NCBI GenBank assembly: GCA_973895155.1
Contig: OZ316894.1
Coordinates: 16,926,001 to 16,990,000 of the forward strand
Length of the DNA: 64,000 nucleotides
Reading direction: 5' to 3'
DNA from: Marsupella aquatica
Lineage: Eukaryota; Marchantiophyta
Below the pieces are notes generated by a model. The model did no database searches and had not been told where the DNA came from. It was given only the letters and a program-made list of their open reading frames with translations. Positions 10,201 to 25,200 of the stretch are shown here, in pieces; positions within the stretch are counted from its first letter, which is position 1; each line of letters opens with the position of its first letter. A program made the translations under genes and the position numbers.

Positions 10201-13200
10201 AACCGCGCACCAATCTCCGTCAACATTACCTATCAGAGATACAGACAGATGTATATCAATCAACATGCTTAACCATTATACATACTGAACAGCCAAGTAA
10301 CACAGGTCATAGCCATACACACATTCAAGTTCTGCGACTTCCAGCAATCAATGCGATACTGCTTCTTGAAATCTACTTAGTACCATTTATACAGAGAATG
10401 TCATGTCAACACTCACATCATCAACTACGCCGTAACGTAAGAATTAAGGCAAGCAGTACAAAGTACAAAATGTCCATCAAATGGAAAAACAGCTACCTCG
10501 AGTTCAGTGGCAAGATTTGAATGCTTTGTCCTTAGAGCTTCCATTATGTCCTTCGCTGCTTCGAAGGCGATGACTGCAGGTGAAGGTCCGCTTGGCCAAC
10601 CAGTTGCAGCAGTCCTTCGTAGAGCGAGTTGTGAATCATTATTTCCAGAGGATTGATTTGCATCCGCAGTAATCGCAGAATCCCCTGCCGCTCCACTTTG
10701 CACACCTTGCCCACCAGTCCCAGAACTATCCGATGGTAGTTGAGGCACATTTCCTGCTTGCGATACTTGATTCCAGTTTTGACTACTTGAAACTACTGCA
10801 TCTCCTGTCCCTGCACTGGTATTTGAGGAAGAAACTGGCACATTGGCGGCACCTTCAGAGGAGTTTGATGATGACCCACCACCAGCTGCAGATGCTCCTG
10901 AAGATACTGCCACTGAGGCTGCTGCTGCTGCTGCTGCTGCCGCGGATGCCATAGCTTGTGCTCGAGCTTGAGCTCCTGCTCCCCTGCTTGCAATCTCTGC
11001 CTTTGTAGCTATATCCCTCCTCTCCAATAGATATGTTCTGAGCCAGTAGTACAGAGCCTGCACGCACGCTAAGCACAGTAAGGAAGGCAGTTGTTGGGCT
11101 GGCAAGTGATGCTTCCGTACCAACTACAGGACGTGGTGTTCATGCGTGCTTGCTTAGAGAGTGGTTAATAGCAGCAGGACTGACGTGACGTGACCTTACC
11201 TGGGGAAAATGCGCAGCCAGCTTAAGAAGAACATTTTTGCAGCTAGCTGCCTCTGGTCTCTGCAACGATAGCAGCAACTGGGGAATCCATGTCAGCCAGA
11301 CCCACAGAGGAATTTGGTCTCCATACTTGTCAAACGCCTTGGCAACTGCTCCAGTCTGGTTGTCAAAGCTGAGCAAGTATAGCACCCTTGCAAGGTGATT
11401 TCGGCCATGTTTGCTCAAATACTTAACTCCCTGTAATAAGCAACTCACAGCATACTCCAACCATAACTCCTCTCCAGACTCCTTGTAGACCTGCGGGCGG
11501 ATGACCAATATGGGAACGATTAAACGCAGTCCAGCAACCGCGGATATAATCATGTACCAGAGTAGTCAAGAAGTAGTTCAATAGCAAGAAGTTGTACCAC
11601 AAGCTCGCGCTCGACGTGAGATATTGATAAAAGAGGATTCAAAATGTGCATTAAGAAGTCTCTACAGAAGAGGAACCCACATTGGCAAGGAATACCCACC
11701 TGATCACAATGATTTCCCCAACTCAACCATCCTTTTGCAAGATTTGGGAATATTGAGATTGCCACTGAAAATGCCTGGTTCGCATTCTCACTGTCATTCA
11801 TCCTTTGGTAAAATTCCCCTTTGAGGCGATTAATCTCTGCCTTGTGCTGAACTGGAAAATATTCGAGATTTGTGGAATTGATCAAATTCATCCCATTCAC
11901 CAGCTCTCCTTTCATCTGCAAGTACGCTTTTGCTTGCTCTTTTATCTTCACAAATGCCTCCTGAAAAGTGCACATAAAAACAGTTGAACATCAGACGAGT
12001 CTCCTCTAGTAGTCTGAAATTGTGTTCCTATTTCATCAAAGCTCTATTTTTTGGAGATTATGCGACAGTGTTTGTCAAAACGCTTCCTGGGCAAGCGTAT
12101 TATCATCTTGACGTACCCTGTCCGCGTGAGTAAAGATAAGTATATCATAGACTGACACCCTATTACTGAGTTGGTGATCCAAACTCCCTCTCAGCGAGGT
12201 CATATCCCCAGTCACCCGAAACAGTCAATGAGATATCCAAAATTGATGGAAACTTTGGATACTAGCCTAGGATCTCTCTGAGCAAGAACTCTCTGAGCAA
12301 GAAAGTTAACGGACAATTTTCGAAGCTACAGGAGCAATACATTATTCACCATTTCACCGGCAAACCAGCAAATTCTTTCAAGCCTGGGATAAAAGTAATC
12401 TCTGCCGTCAACATCGATAAGTCTGACTACGTACCAGGACTTCCATTGTCATAAAACCATACATTTTGTTTAGCACATTCACGCAAACCTCGTATAGACC
12501 CTGTTTCCGAGCAACACTTGCAAGTTTGTTAACACTCCAGGCCTTATCACGGAACCCAAGTTGATGTAGCTGGGGATTGGTGTCAGACAGATTCTTGAAT
12601 GCGTTGATGACAGTATTGTACATGTGGTTTCGCCACAGAAGAAGGTCGTTCCACACAGGCAGCTCATCCCATTCATTAGGGGTTCGTAATCGCCATGTTT
12701 CCAGGATATCCTTCAAATCCATGTAAGCCCCACCTGGACCTTGCACCTGCCCCCCAAGCTGTTGAGGACCAGGGGTTTGCAGCTTGCTCCCATTTGAGAT
12801 TTCAAGAAAAACTCTAGCAGACTCCTGAAGCTCCACTAATTGTTGAAATTGCTGTAGAAGAGGAATATGAGACTGCACAGCCATCTCTGGTAACTGCCAC
12901 CATTGATGTAGAGCGAGTTCTATTCCTTGACTTACTCTCATGTCTGCTTCAGTCACCATGGTCATGTTCACTCCCGTCATTGTGGCTTCATTGAACGCGA
13001 CGTAACCCTGTACCATTCGAAATTTTGGTGACTCTTCAACTTGTGCCTTTGGGAGCACTGTCTCTTTCAAAGAGGCCCAATCTGAGTTCTTCCAGAGGCA
13101 ATCAAGTTGTATATCATAGTTGTCTACATGTCGAGCAAACTCGATGAGAGGGTCCCACTGGTTGAGACAGCGTGCACATGAGATCCACTGCTCTTCCCAG

Positions 13201-16200
13201 AGACACATCTCTGCCTTTGATGTGGATCCATTGTTGTATGTACCTTGAGTTGCCTTGTTCATGGCCTGGAAGAAAATATCCTGTGCTCGCTGCCAAAATC
13301 CGTGTTGAACTAAGGAAAGCCCTGCCCGGGTGTCGGCAGTTATCGCCCGCCTCTTCCACAAACCATACCGGACATCATCTTCATTTAACATCCGGTACAG
13401 TTCGGCCAGGGCGTCAAAGCAGCGTGTTTCCTGAGGAAAGAGCATGACATGACTTTCCAGTAAGGAGATCGCTATGTGCCATGCATTATAAGTTTTACCA
13501 AGAAACTTGATTAATTCACTTGGAATCTTGGGTTGCGGTTGGCTCAAGGACAACCCTTCCAAGAGGGCCTGTACCACATTAGGCCTTTTATCAAGCTGTT
13601 TACTGTGATAATCCTTGGAAAGGAGAGAAATCATAGGCTTCGCAAGCATAACCTGCTCTTCCTTTTGTAAGGTTGCCCACACAATTGGAAAAACGAGAAC
13701 CCACATATGATAGGCAACATGGGCATCTGTGTGGGCCAATTCACGCAGAGGTAAGACTAGATCAGCAACCTGAAGCTTGCTGAACTCATTCAAAAACCTT
13801 GCATGCTTGTTCACAATGCCAATGAAAGTAGGTGGAGCACCATCTGGTTCTTCCGCCGACTCCGAAGTTGGTTGCTGCATGCCTGAGCGCTCCGGCACTC
13901 CTCCAGATGCCATTAGTGGGGGAACTTGTGCTGAATTTGGAGCGAGAGTTATGGGCTCATGCTCCACAAGAATAGCCAAGATCAGATCCAATCCTTGCTT
14001 CAGCCAAAACACGTCACTGAGTGCCTCCCAGTCCTGCGTCTGAATGATATACTGCAATCTCGTAAATAAGGTTTTGGAGATAGAATCATGATACAGCGTG
14101 AAAAACTTGTGTCGCATCTCTGGATCTCTGGCTCGCAAACCCAGCATATATTGACGTTCCACCTTTTGAAACACCTCTTGCCTGACAGCTAACGAGTACT
14201 TGGAGGAATCTGAGCACAGTCGATGTAGCAGCTTCAAGTATTTACCTTCCCATTCTTCCAAAAGAGGGGCAGACATAGCCTGACGATCCACTTGGGCTAA
14301 GCGTTGAAGAAAGCCTACAACATCTTTGTTAATTATTCCTGCATTATTACTGCCACTTCCTCCAGAACCCTTAAAGTCGTTTTCCACCCAGTCTATGATA
14401 ATATCAAGTATGACAAGCAGTACACTAGCATCTGCTCCTTTCTCCGCTAAAATAGCCTGCACCTGCTGTCCGAATAATTTTTTGCAATCTGTTACCAAAA
14501 GCACTCTGCTGCTAGCAAGCTTAAGAAGAGTCTTCAAGTTCGTGGTGACCATACTGAGATCAGCTGCCAATCGGGCTGCTGTGTTTGCTGATTCCTGATC
14601 CAACCTTGCGCCTTGCTGGCGAGCAACAGCACTTGACATGGTTGCCATCTCCCGGGCTAGCCTTTGTAGTACTCGAACTAGAGAGACCATGAAGCGGTCG
14701 ATGTAAGCCTTGTTCCTCTCTGCCAGAGTTTCTAAAATAGAAAGTGTAAAGGAGATCACTGCATTCGAAGCGCGGCTATCAACAGCTTGCTGAGCAGCTG
14801 TTACAGCTCCCAAATTTTTGTGTATCAGCTCTTCCACTTTAACATGGAGCTGCTTGATTTCGGGTGTGATTGCTTGGTGCTTCAATTCAGTTGATGTATT
14901 GTTGCTCTGCTGCTTCGTGTCAGGTGTACCATTAGCAGAATAATCCACTGGGTAGGCATCAAACACCATCTTCAAAAGTGTACAAAGAGACTTCCCAATG
15001 TCTGGAACTTTGCTGGTGAATGCTGTCTCGAAACCCTGTGGAGACGGTTGCTGTGATACCAATTTGCTGTTGAATGATGGCTCCAGGACTTGAATTATAT
15101 GCTGGGCATTGTTACGAATGAATAAATGTGGTTGTTTTTCCAGCACTTTATTCAAAACTTCAAGCCCTTGGGTAAGTGCTAACGAAGGATCCTTGTTTTG
15201 AGAGCTAGGTAAGCTGCTGAGTAACTTCTCAAGATAGTTAAACTTGACATTAGCTTTAGGCCAGACTTCCAGTGCTTGAGAAAGAAGATCCAGTGCCTGA
15301 TTGTACATTGCTGTTGTTTCTTTATCTTTAGTTTCTGTGACTAAGGCCACCCTTATCACAAAATTGATAATCATTTCCTCCATAGCGGCATTGGGTTTGA
15401 ACTCCTCATCGGGCGGCCCAGTTGAACCAGGTGTGCCAATATTTGGAATCTGCCCCCCTGCAGAACCTGTGGTCGCGATGTTGGGAGACATATTGGGAAG
15501 TGAAGGCAGCCCCCCACTTTCCAGTTTCACCTTCTTACTATCCTCCGATGGACCAGAAAGTCCTCCTAAATCGGCTGCTGCACGCTTACCACCCACAGCA
15601 CCACCTTCCCCTGTACCCCCACTTGACGATGAAGGTTCAGGAACCGGTCCTCCTCCGGGATTTTGTACTTCACCATCACCCGCCGGACCTTTCGCCTCGG
15701 CCTGTCGCCTCCTTTCCCAAGACACAACTAAGCCTGCAAGGTCTATGGCAAGCCGTCGATTTTCGTTGGGACTGTTTTGGGGCAATCCCAGGCGACTGAG
15801 AGAATTTACCATCTGTGGTACAAACTGTGCCCGACAAGCATAAAACAGATCTGAATGCCGAACAAGGAGCTGGAAGATGTGGATCAAGTTAGGAACCGAG
15901 TGTCCCTCTTCTACCAGTATCTTTTTCGTGTAACGAATCCAAATCGGTATTTTCGAGTCACCCAACGGAAGCCTCCGTGGAAGTGCTGGCATCAGAATGT
16001 CAAGTGCTTGCTTCACAAGTACCCTATTCTCTGGCTGGCAAGTACGCAGGAGTGCAACAAACACCTGAAGTATGATCTTCTCAGGGGCTTGATAGGCTTC
16101 CAAAAAATGACACACATTTACAAACGCCCACTGCTTGCTCGCACTTTCCTCCCGCTTCAGATGATTCCATCCAAATTTTATAAGTTCCTTCCGATGATGA

Positions 16201-19200
16201 ACCAAATCATTAGGAAGATATTTCAGTAACAAGGTTGCCAACTGTAACAGCTCAATTCGGAGAGGCTCATCATATTCTGCGCTCACCTCCTCCGGGGGAT
16301 CCAATAATTTCTCTACAATTATCTTTATGATTGCAGCATCCACTACATCCCAGCTCTGATTATTTTGAAAAGCATGGGAAAGCATCGGAAGGATAAGCAT
16401 TTGCATCGCCACAACCAACAGATCTTGACTCAGCGTCTTGATCTGAAAAATGTGTAAAAACCGGACCAACACTGTTTTTTTCTCCTGCGCAGTATATCCT
16501 TCCGCAACCTCAACCATGAAGAACTCTTTCAAGAATGTGTAATCAATGCGGGTCCTCACAAGGAAGATGGAAAGCATCTCAAAGAGGACATCCACTTCAT
16601 TCTTGTCATGCCTCAAATAGTTCAAAAAACATTTCACTAGCCTCTTACTCTCCTTGACTTGACTCAGGCTTAAACCTTGTTCATTGCGAAGCCGAGCACT
16701 CCTAGCCGGAGATTGCCATATCCTAACCAGAGCCTCAAAAACAGGACGATTCATCCATAGCCAATCAGGCATGAGCTTCACCAGTGTAGACAAGAGTGCT
16801 ACTCCCTGAAATTGAATCTCCGGAGTTTGCAATGTTGTGCCCTGTCCACTTGTTGCTGACATTCCCATTAAACCACCTTCACTGCCTGCTGCAGACCCAA
16901 TACTTCCTGCTGCATTCACCGCGGACAAACCTACAGCACCACCAGCTTCCTCTGGAGATGGAGATATTTGGGAATGTGAGAAAGCGCTAGAAATAATCTT
17001 CCCGGATGACCTGGCAAGTTCTTCTCGAAGGGTTTGCCCAATTTCTGATCTGATGATGTCCAAAAACCTTCTGAAATACGCTGGTTGAGTCAAGCGAGCT
17101 AGAAAGTAGTCAACAGCCTCTGTGGAATAGCGGTTCAGAAACTTCGTCAGAGGAACACGATATGGGCTATTCAGCTCACTGTACACCTGTCCCTGAGGAA
17201 GCGCTTCTTCCAACTGTATAGTCAGCACCACCAGCGGATCTAGGAACCTCCCCGCAGCAGACGGTAGCAAATGGAACAATTCAATGATAGCTGCTGCAAT
17301 TTTAGGTTCCTCGCCCGCCTTCCACGATTTTTGTGATGCTGCCAGTTTCTCCGGCTCGAGCCACTTCTTCAGGTGCTCCATGAGCTTTTCACCCAGAGTA
17401 ACGTTGAACCAATTTGACAGAAGCTCAAGTAGCCGAGCAAGGCCCTGGAGAAGAGGCATGGTCAAATTTTTGTAATGGGCCAGATTGACAAGGATGGGAC
17501 GAAGGCTACTTTGTAGTAGCTCCTTAGGCATCTTCTGCTGCTGAATAACCTGCCGCAAGCCCTCCTTTGCCACAGCCACAATCTCTGGAGTTCTACAAGT
17601 CAAAGACTTAAAAAACATTGCAATAATCCGAGAACGTAATTCTGCATGACTCTGAGTTTTGAAATCGGCCCATGCCATTGCCGTGCATAACAATTCTATG
17701 CAAACAGTACGCAACTTGGTGAGGGTGACAGCCATCTTCGGGTTCATAAATTTCCCGTTTAACACACCCTCATCTGCTTCTGCTATCTGAAGAGCTTCTT
17801 GCAGAAGACTAATGAGCTCTGGCGTCATTTTTAACAGAGGGGGTCGCAATGCGAGGCAAAAGTTGAGGGCCATGACGGTTCCAACCTGCTGTTCAGCATG
17901 TTTGCTCCGAAGGTGACGCGCAACCAGTGGATTCAACAATGGTGGATAATGAGGCTCCAAAAGTTCAGAGACCTCACTTCCGGTTCTGCTGGCCAACAAA
18001 GCCAAACATGATTGCACATTCTTTCGTACAATATGAGTGGCATTTGGATTGAAAAGCTCTGTTGCAAGGACCTCAACTACCCCTTGGAAGCTTTGTCGTC
18101 TTCCTTCATTGTTAGTCTCATCCACATTATTAACAACCCGCAGAACCTGGGTGAGAACCTGACTCGTTTCTTCCTGCTCTTTACTTGCATGCTGGGGAAG
18201 CCTCTTCAACACATATACCAGAGCTCGGACAGCTCGAACCTGAAAAAGACACAGTGTATCAACTGTTGCCTTTCCAACCAGCGCACCCAATCCTATCACC
18301 CCACCCATCTGCGACTGCCATGTGCTGCCGTAACAACAATGCAAGAGCCGAGGAAGAAGCTGCTCGAACACTGGTATCCTCACGCCAGGAGGAGGGGAAT
18401 ACACAGGATTCATGGATGGGCTTGATACCATCATAGGAGTTCCAGGTGTGCTCACACCCCTTGGAGTAAGAACCCCTGTGTGCTTTGACCTCGCAAGAAG
18501 AAGAAGAGTTTCGGCAAACACATTCAAACCATTCAAGGCAGCTTTAGCATGGGCCCGATTCTCATCTGCAAGAACTGCAACTAGAGCATCCAAGAATATG
18601 AGGGGATCTAACTCCTTTAAGTTAGCAGCTTGGGAACGGTTTCGTGCCTTCGCATTTGCTACACCAGATGACCCTCCTCCTGTAGTGGTGGCAACACCAA
18701 GTTGTCCTGCTGCGGTCACTGACTGATTACTTGATGATGAGGAATCCACATGGAAAATCATGGCAAAGTGGCGACAAACATTGAGCACAAAGTCATCCTT
18801 AGGTTCTCTTAGCTCACTTTCAGCACTGGCAGCGATCACTGTCATTAAGAGCACCTTGAATACACTGCGCTCAGCCATAAGCTGTGTCTTCGTCTTAACA
18901 CCTAAGTCCACCTGTCATGTTAATATGACAAAGAGAAAGATCAGCTTCTCCTACAATATCCTAGTTCAAACTCATACGCTAGCCAGCCTGTCTGCGACAT
19001 GAACAAACCGCTCACAAGATCATCATGTGGTATCGAATACGTCAGAGCCAGAGCAAATTTATCACTTCACAATCTCAAAAGACAATTACCTACCTTCATG
19101 TTAGATGTTTCTGCTCTTCGTCTAGAAGGATCCACTGATGTCACAAACATAGTGCTCAGCTGTCCAGCAGTTACTCCTTCGTTCCCAACATTCCCCTTCA

Positions 19201-22200
19201 GGTTGAGGACTGAAGACAAGCAAACTCTTAGAAACTTGAGGGCATGTTTTCGGTAAAAAGCATCTACTCCTGTCTGTGTCCCCATCACAGCTGTCCGCGC
19301 AAGGAAGATACAACGATCCAAGGGCACCAGAAATGATGTGGTTGGCTCAAATGTTAGTATTAGTCTCAATCCATGTTCCGGGTTCTCTTTGCTTTCGAGC
19401 GCTAAGGGTTCTTTCAAGAATCTGCGATTTCTTCCTCCCAATTTTCCAAGCAGCTGCAGAGATTTGGAGCCAAATGGATGGGGTTTTGGGCGAAGATGTG
19501 ACCAGAGAGTCAAGATCAATTCAGACATTACGTTGGCCATGCTTGGCTCCAAAAACTCCGGATTTAGGCTGTCAATCCAGAATTCCAGCGTCCTCAGGCC
19601 CAGTGCCACCAATTCATCACTTCCTTTCAGAGCCAGAACCAGAGGTTTCATCAACCGGGGGAGGTGAGGTAAAAGGGAACTCAACCTGGCAGGCATCGTC
19701 AGACACAGTTCCACAACAAGATCGATCATATCTAGTCCGGTTGGACCCTCCACCATCGCTAGAAGCATGTTCAAACAAGGTTGCAGTGTGGATATAAACT
19801 CTCGAAACAAAAGGTCAAACTTTCCACCAGAAAGAGGCCGGAACATAATGCGAAGGAGCTGCATGTAACCAAGGGGTTTGTCAACCTCTGTTGCATTCTT
19901 CATGCAAGCCTCCATCAGTGTTAGCACATGAGGCTGCAAGACTCGTTCACAATCTGCTGGAAACTTTGAGACAGCCACAAAAAGGTACCGAAATAGCTGA
20001 AGAACCAATTTGGCTGCTGGCAGATCAGGCTGTTTCAACACGTCAAGTTTGTTGTTGACCAGGTAGTTCACAAGGACATCAGCAAAATGACGAGTCACTT
20101 TTTGAGTCTGAAGAAGAGTGGAAAATATTTGCAGCAGTTGGTTGTTGCCCAGCATGCACTCAAATAGATGAGGCATGCAGAAAGAGAACATATCCATCAA
20201 ATTGCGGTATTCCATGACTGCAAATACTGAGGAATAATGGGTGAACATGTCCTTTTCCTCATCCTTTTCTTTAAAGAGAGCGAGGCAATATACCCCGCTT
20301 TTCAGGATGCCAGATGCAAGCTGGACCTGTGCAGTCGTGCGACACAAGGAAGTCTTGTCAGTATCTTTGAAAGCAATACACACATCAAAGAAACAATGTC
20401 TTCTTTAGATAGAATGCAATATTCTGGAGACGCGAACAGATCAAGATTGATATATTCCTACTCTAATTTTACTTCCAAAGCATCCAGTATTACTGTTGAC
20501 CCGCAAAAGGACAAATGTTGTCTACTAGCCATGCCTAATAAATTATAGCATCAAATATGCAGAAGACTATCTAGCCTTCGAGTGAAGAGTTCTGCCACAG
20601 TCTACCAACGCAAAACTGCAGAAGCATGTACCCTATAATTGATTGGCGAAAGAGTGGAGAGGTTAGATTCCTGCATGAACTTGAGAAACAGAACGTCATC
20701 CAGCAAGCATAGGAATCGCTACTGCATCACTAACCAACCACGAAGATAAAAGCTTACAAAGAATAGAATAACATTGACACAGGGACAAAAGATTCGGACA
20801 AACCTCATCCTCCCTCATGCCTTTCGGACCCCCTGGGCTGGAGCCACCTGGTGGCTGTGAAACTTGCATTTGTTGTGAGGCATTGAAGTGAGTAATACTC
20901 CACACCAGTGTTTTCATCCCTACATTAGACACAAGTAACTGAATACCAAGCCACCACATTTGCAAGGCAATCATGAAAGATTACAAAAGTCGAATGCTTT
21001 TCCGGCTAAACTATAACGGATTTCAATTTTCTGCGATGCCGGTCAGCTAAAGTTCGTTGATTCATAGACCCCACGTCTTAACAACTTATGATATGTGCTC
21101 CTGTAGCACGCAACGTCATAGGTTTTACTGCTAATCCAACTGCCCAAATAGGAGGTAACTATAGTGCAGCATCTGGAGTCTGATGTGTAAGATATCACGT
21201 GTTTGAAATGAGACCGACACTGTATAAAGAATAGATCAAAATGTACAACAATTCATAACGAAAGTTAAAATTGAAAGCTCACCCATTATAAGAGTCTTGA
21301 TCAGCTGTTTACAGTCACTGACTTCCTTCGCATGCTCTGGAGGAATCGGAAGATTTAGAGCAGACTGTTACAGTAGCAGGAAGCAGTCAGTGCTGAAGGA
21401 CAACTTGTGCAGGACAGATCATAATGACAGGCATTAGTCTCCAATCGAACTGCATTGCAGAATTCAATCCGGTGTCCCTATCCTTTTCTTTTTCCCTCTT
21501 CAAATAACCAGCCCTTAGGCATAAGGTAGTACTGTACTAGAAAAGCACGCAAGACAACCTGAACAGGTAGCTCCAGTCGTGATCTCAGGCTTGGCCGTTC
21601 CTTTCCGTCCTCACCATCGCCTCCTTCCAGCAACTTCACAAAGAGAACAACACGTAGTGTACGTATCAAGACCAAATCTCAACAAACACCAAAATAGCTC
21701 TGCTCACTCTTAGAGATACGTAACATCCGCCAACACCATGTCGGCCAGGTCTTCTAACTTATCAGATGCCGTTATCCAATACCTTCCAAAGGAGTCAATC
21801 ATGAGCATTGCTTGTCTCCAAAAACAGAAGTTATTTGTTCACTAGGATTGGCAGAACAACTCCTTAGGCACAAGCTACTCCATCAACATGAGGCAGACAA
21901 TCATCATTACCTGTGGTACCATATGCTTCAGCGTGCCAAACTTGCTCACAAACGCATCCAATATCCGGCCCTGAACAAACAACGATGTCATTGTCTGCAA
22001 CCTCTACCTGCCCATCCTTTTTCAAATTCCGGGTTTAGAATCATCTACGTGGTCAGTTATGCTCCGTCCTACGAGGGGCCCTTCAATGACAGCCCAATCC
22101 TTCAACAACTAAGAACCTGTCTAGCTGTAGAATCATGAATTACTAAATCACTAACTTTACTTGGCCATCCATTTCTTGAAAGGAAGGCGATTTGAATATC

Positions 22201-25200
22201 TGTCAGAGCGGAAACATTTAACTAAATGAGCAAGTCATACTCGAAAGGAAACAAGAATTTTGGATTCTCTTGTAAGTGGACGAAATCCTCACCAAGAGTG
22301 CTCGTCCTTCTTCTTTGCTAGAATGATCAATTCGGCGACTGAAAATGGTCTCCACCTGCAATCCAGACCAATTGTAAAATTATCAAGAACCTCAAATTCT
22401 TCATCTGGATCCATGGATTTGAAATCCTCACTGGTCCAACCTGTTTTCATCAAGGAATACCAACATCTTGACAGGAAACATGCATCAAAAAGTACTTCAC
22501 AAGAACACGGATTGGAGGAGGTCTGGCAGACGCACCAAACTAGGGTTTATTCATGTCCAATGGAAGCTAGTCAAACCACTCGACTAATCTCAGTGCATCT
22601 ATTGTGCGACAGCAACGGGAAAAGAAGAGATTTGCCAGAACCGTATGAACCCAGGCGTGGCACCTAACTCATGCAATAGCCGCAATAACTTACAGGTAAC
22701 ATACTGTAATAACTTACAGGGACAGCAAGACATCAATGACCACAAGCAGAACCCAAATGGGCCCAACAAGTCAAATGAGCTCTCAGGCTCCCCAAGCAAA
22801 TCGGATGTGATATTCTTTACCAAGTTCAGCATTAGTCGCACACACGTTGTCTGCACACTCAGGGGAAGTGAGGAGTCATGTACATTCCGTGAAAATAAGT
22901 AGACTATGCGCGACAGCTGCAACAACAGTAAGCATAGGTCAGAAAATTATCCGACAGCATAACTGCAGTGGATGTTGAAATACATTGACTTTTAGAACCC
23001 ATCGCCGGATTTGCATATTTGAAAGGAATCACCTGGGGAAGAGAGAGATCTAGGCGGACATGGTGGATCAATTCAGCCAGTAAACTATAAGCAAGAGGAC
23101 GAAGTGTCTCATAGCATGCTCGTCCTGTACCCACAAGAACCCTGCCAGGTGGCCGGAAACAAAAACCATTGCTGGTTAATAGAGAGAAAGACTTGGACAT
23201 TTTCACCCAGAGAGGTTTTTGTTAAAGCAAAACAAGTCTAACCAGTCTAAATGCAGTCAGTCTCTTGATGTGCGCAATGAACAACAGCACCATCCAACAA
23301 CCTCGAAGAACTGGACATGTACAACCTTTCATCTAGTAACGTGTCTATCTGAGAGAAGAAGCCCCTCCGAAAATCTGTTGCCAGGACATGCCGCGTGGCT
23401 ACCAAAAGTTCCTGCACAAACATCCAGGTCCGCGGTCGACCAAACAATTATTGACAAAAACTATAAAACTGTCCTCAAAAGCCGACTATCTTCTACTCAC
23501 AAACGAGACGACATTCACATGCAGAAGTCCAAAGGATGAAGCTCACTTTTATATACATTGCTAGAATTTTGCCCATCATACGTTTTCATCTCATGGAAAT
23601 TGTTATTGAAAGATCTCATTCAAAAAAAATGGCACAGACCTCTCAAATAATGTTTTTAACAACAGCCAACGACTAAATGGACACCAAATAGTAGTAGTCT
23701 TACGAACTAGGTAATGAGCAACTCGCTCGACATTCCGGAATGATAGACAATGATATCTTGAATATTTACTCCAATTCCTCTCTCACGAACGATTGAGAGA
23801 TAAAGAAACCCACCTTCCGAATGGTGACCGAATCTGGGCAGCTGACAAGAAGGTTGACGATACTTTTTGATATACTTTCTTCATGAGGCCGAATGAAATC
23901 CGCAAAACTTTTCAACAAGTAGGTGAGGAAAGATACTGTCTGCAAAAGTGAAATGGGATCGCAAATGAGCACAGCCACATCCATCAGCCAATGCGACAAT
24001 TGTATTTGATTTGTACTTTCACAGTCAACAAATGTTAAATGATACAGAAATTCGAGTCTCCATACTAAACGTTCTTCTTGATTCTCCAGCATCCTCCTTT
24101 AGAAATCGGTCCTCAGCAGTGTCCTAAGCATGCTTGGGGTTCGATTGGTGCGAGATTTAAACAATTGAAATCATTGGACCCTTCTACAGCAACTTGACTG
24201 CAGTATAGCAGGGAAGTACCCATCTGGGAAGCACTGATGCTGTCCTCAGATCCATCATTCTGGAGCCTTAATCAAGTTCGGAGCACAATTGAACGATTAT
24301 CTAACTTGAGGGGCTTCCTGTCATTCCAATTAGGCTATCCTGTCGCTGGCACGTTGTTGTTTGGGAATCCCGTCTCTAGGATTTTGGCTTTAACTCCTGA
24401 TTATCACGCTACAATGACTTTTCATTGTTCTGTTTGCCGTGGCGCACAAACCAATGATCCATTCGAGTTACACATAATTTTCTCCGATAATAAAAATCAA
24501 CTGAAGAGACTTCAAACACCAGCTATTTCATGTACGGTATTCATGGAGTTGCATTTGCAAATTGTCATATTCCGTCCAATCTCTAAAGCAATAATGAAAG
24601 CTCACAGGCACACTATAGGCACCAAAAGGTCAATGGATGGGTAGTTTACCTTGACCTGTGCCCCTTTCAACTCTGCAAAGGCATTCTTCAGGTTTGGTGG
24701 GACCTGTGATGGACCAGTAATTGATATGGCATTCACCATGAGAGGAAGTAGAAGAGGTATGTTCGTTTGAACATATCGGGGGTACAGTTGAAACAGAAAC
24801 ATGACTATCAAAGGGCACTCCGTGACTACTTTGAATGACCGAGTGCTGGGATTCAGTTGTCCAAGGAGAGGACCCCCGCCAGGTGACCTTTGCTGACCCA
24901 TGTACCCCATATTGTGCTGTGACCCTGCCAATTGTGCATCTCCGACAGCGGAATCCTCAAAGAAATAGCTCACTGTATTTTTGAAATTTTGGTAAATCTG
25001 CAAAAGATATCAACCAGTCAGAATAGAAGATCCTGCTCTTAACTGCAGCACCCAGAAGGTCCAGGTAGGAACCAAACAAGCAATAATAACCTTAGAGACG
25101 GTATCCTCGTCATCCACGCATCTTTACAAATCTAGAGTCCCCGTCTGTAGAAAGCGGGACAAGATTTCTCAAAAACTGTTTTCATAGTAACGAGAAGAAA

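Noticed and set aside
15301-15843. 180-codon plus-strand open frame opposite TRRAP
   Set aside because: Antisense shadow of the low-complexity Gly/Pro/Ser-rich part of the large TRRAP exon; no family resemblance and the sense strand is clearly coding.
18230-18260. Possible intron acceptor inside the large TRRAP exon (CTTTTTCAG)
   Set aside because: The string encodes the conserved LCLFQVR segment found in plant TRA1, so the sequence is exonic and in frame.
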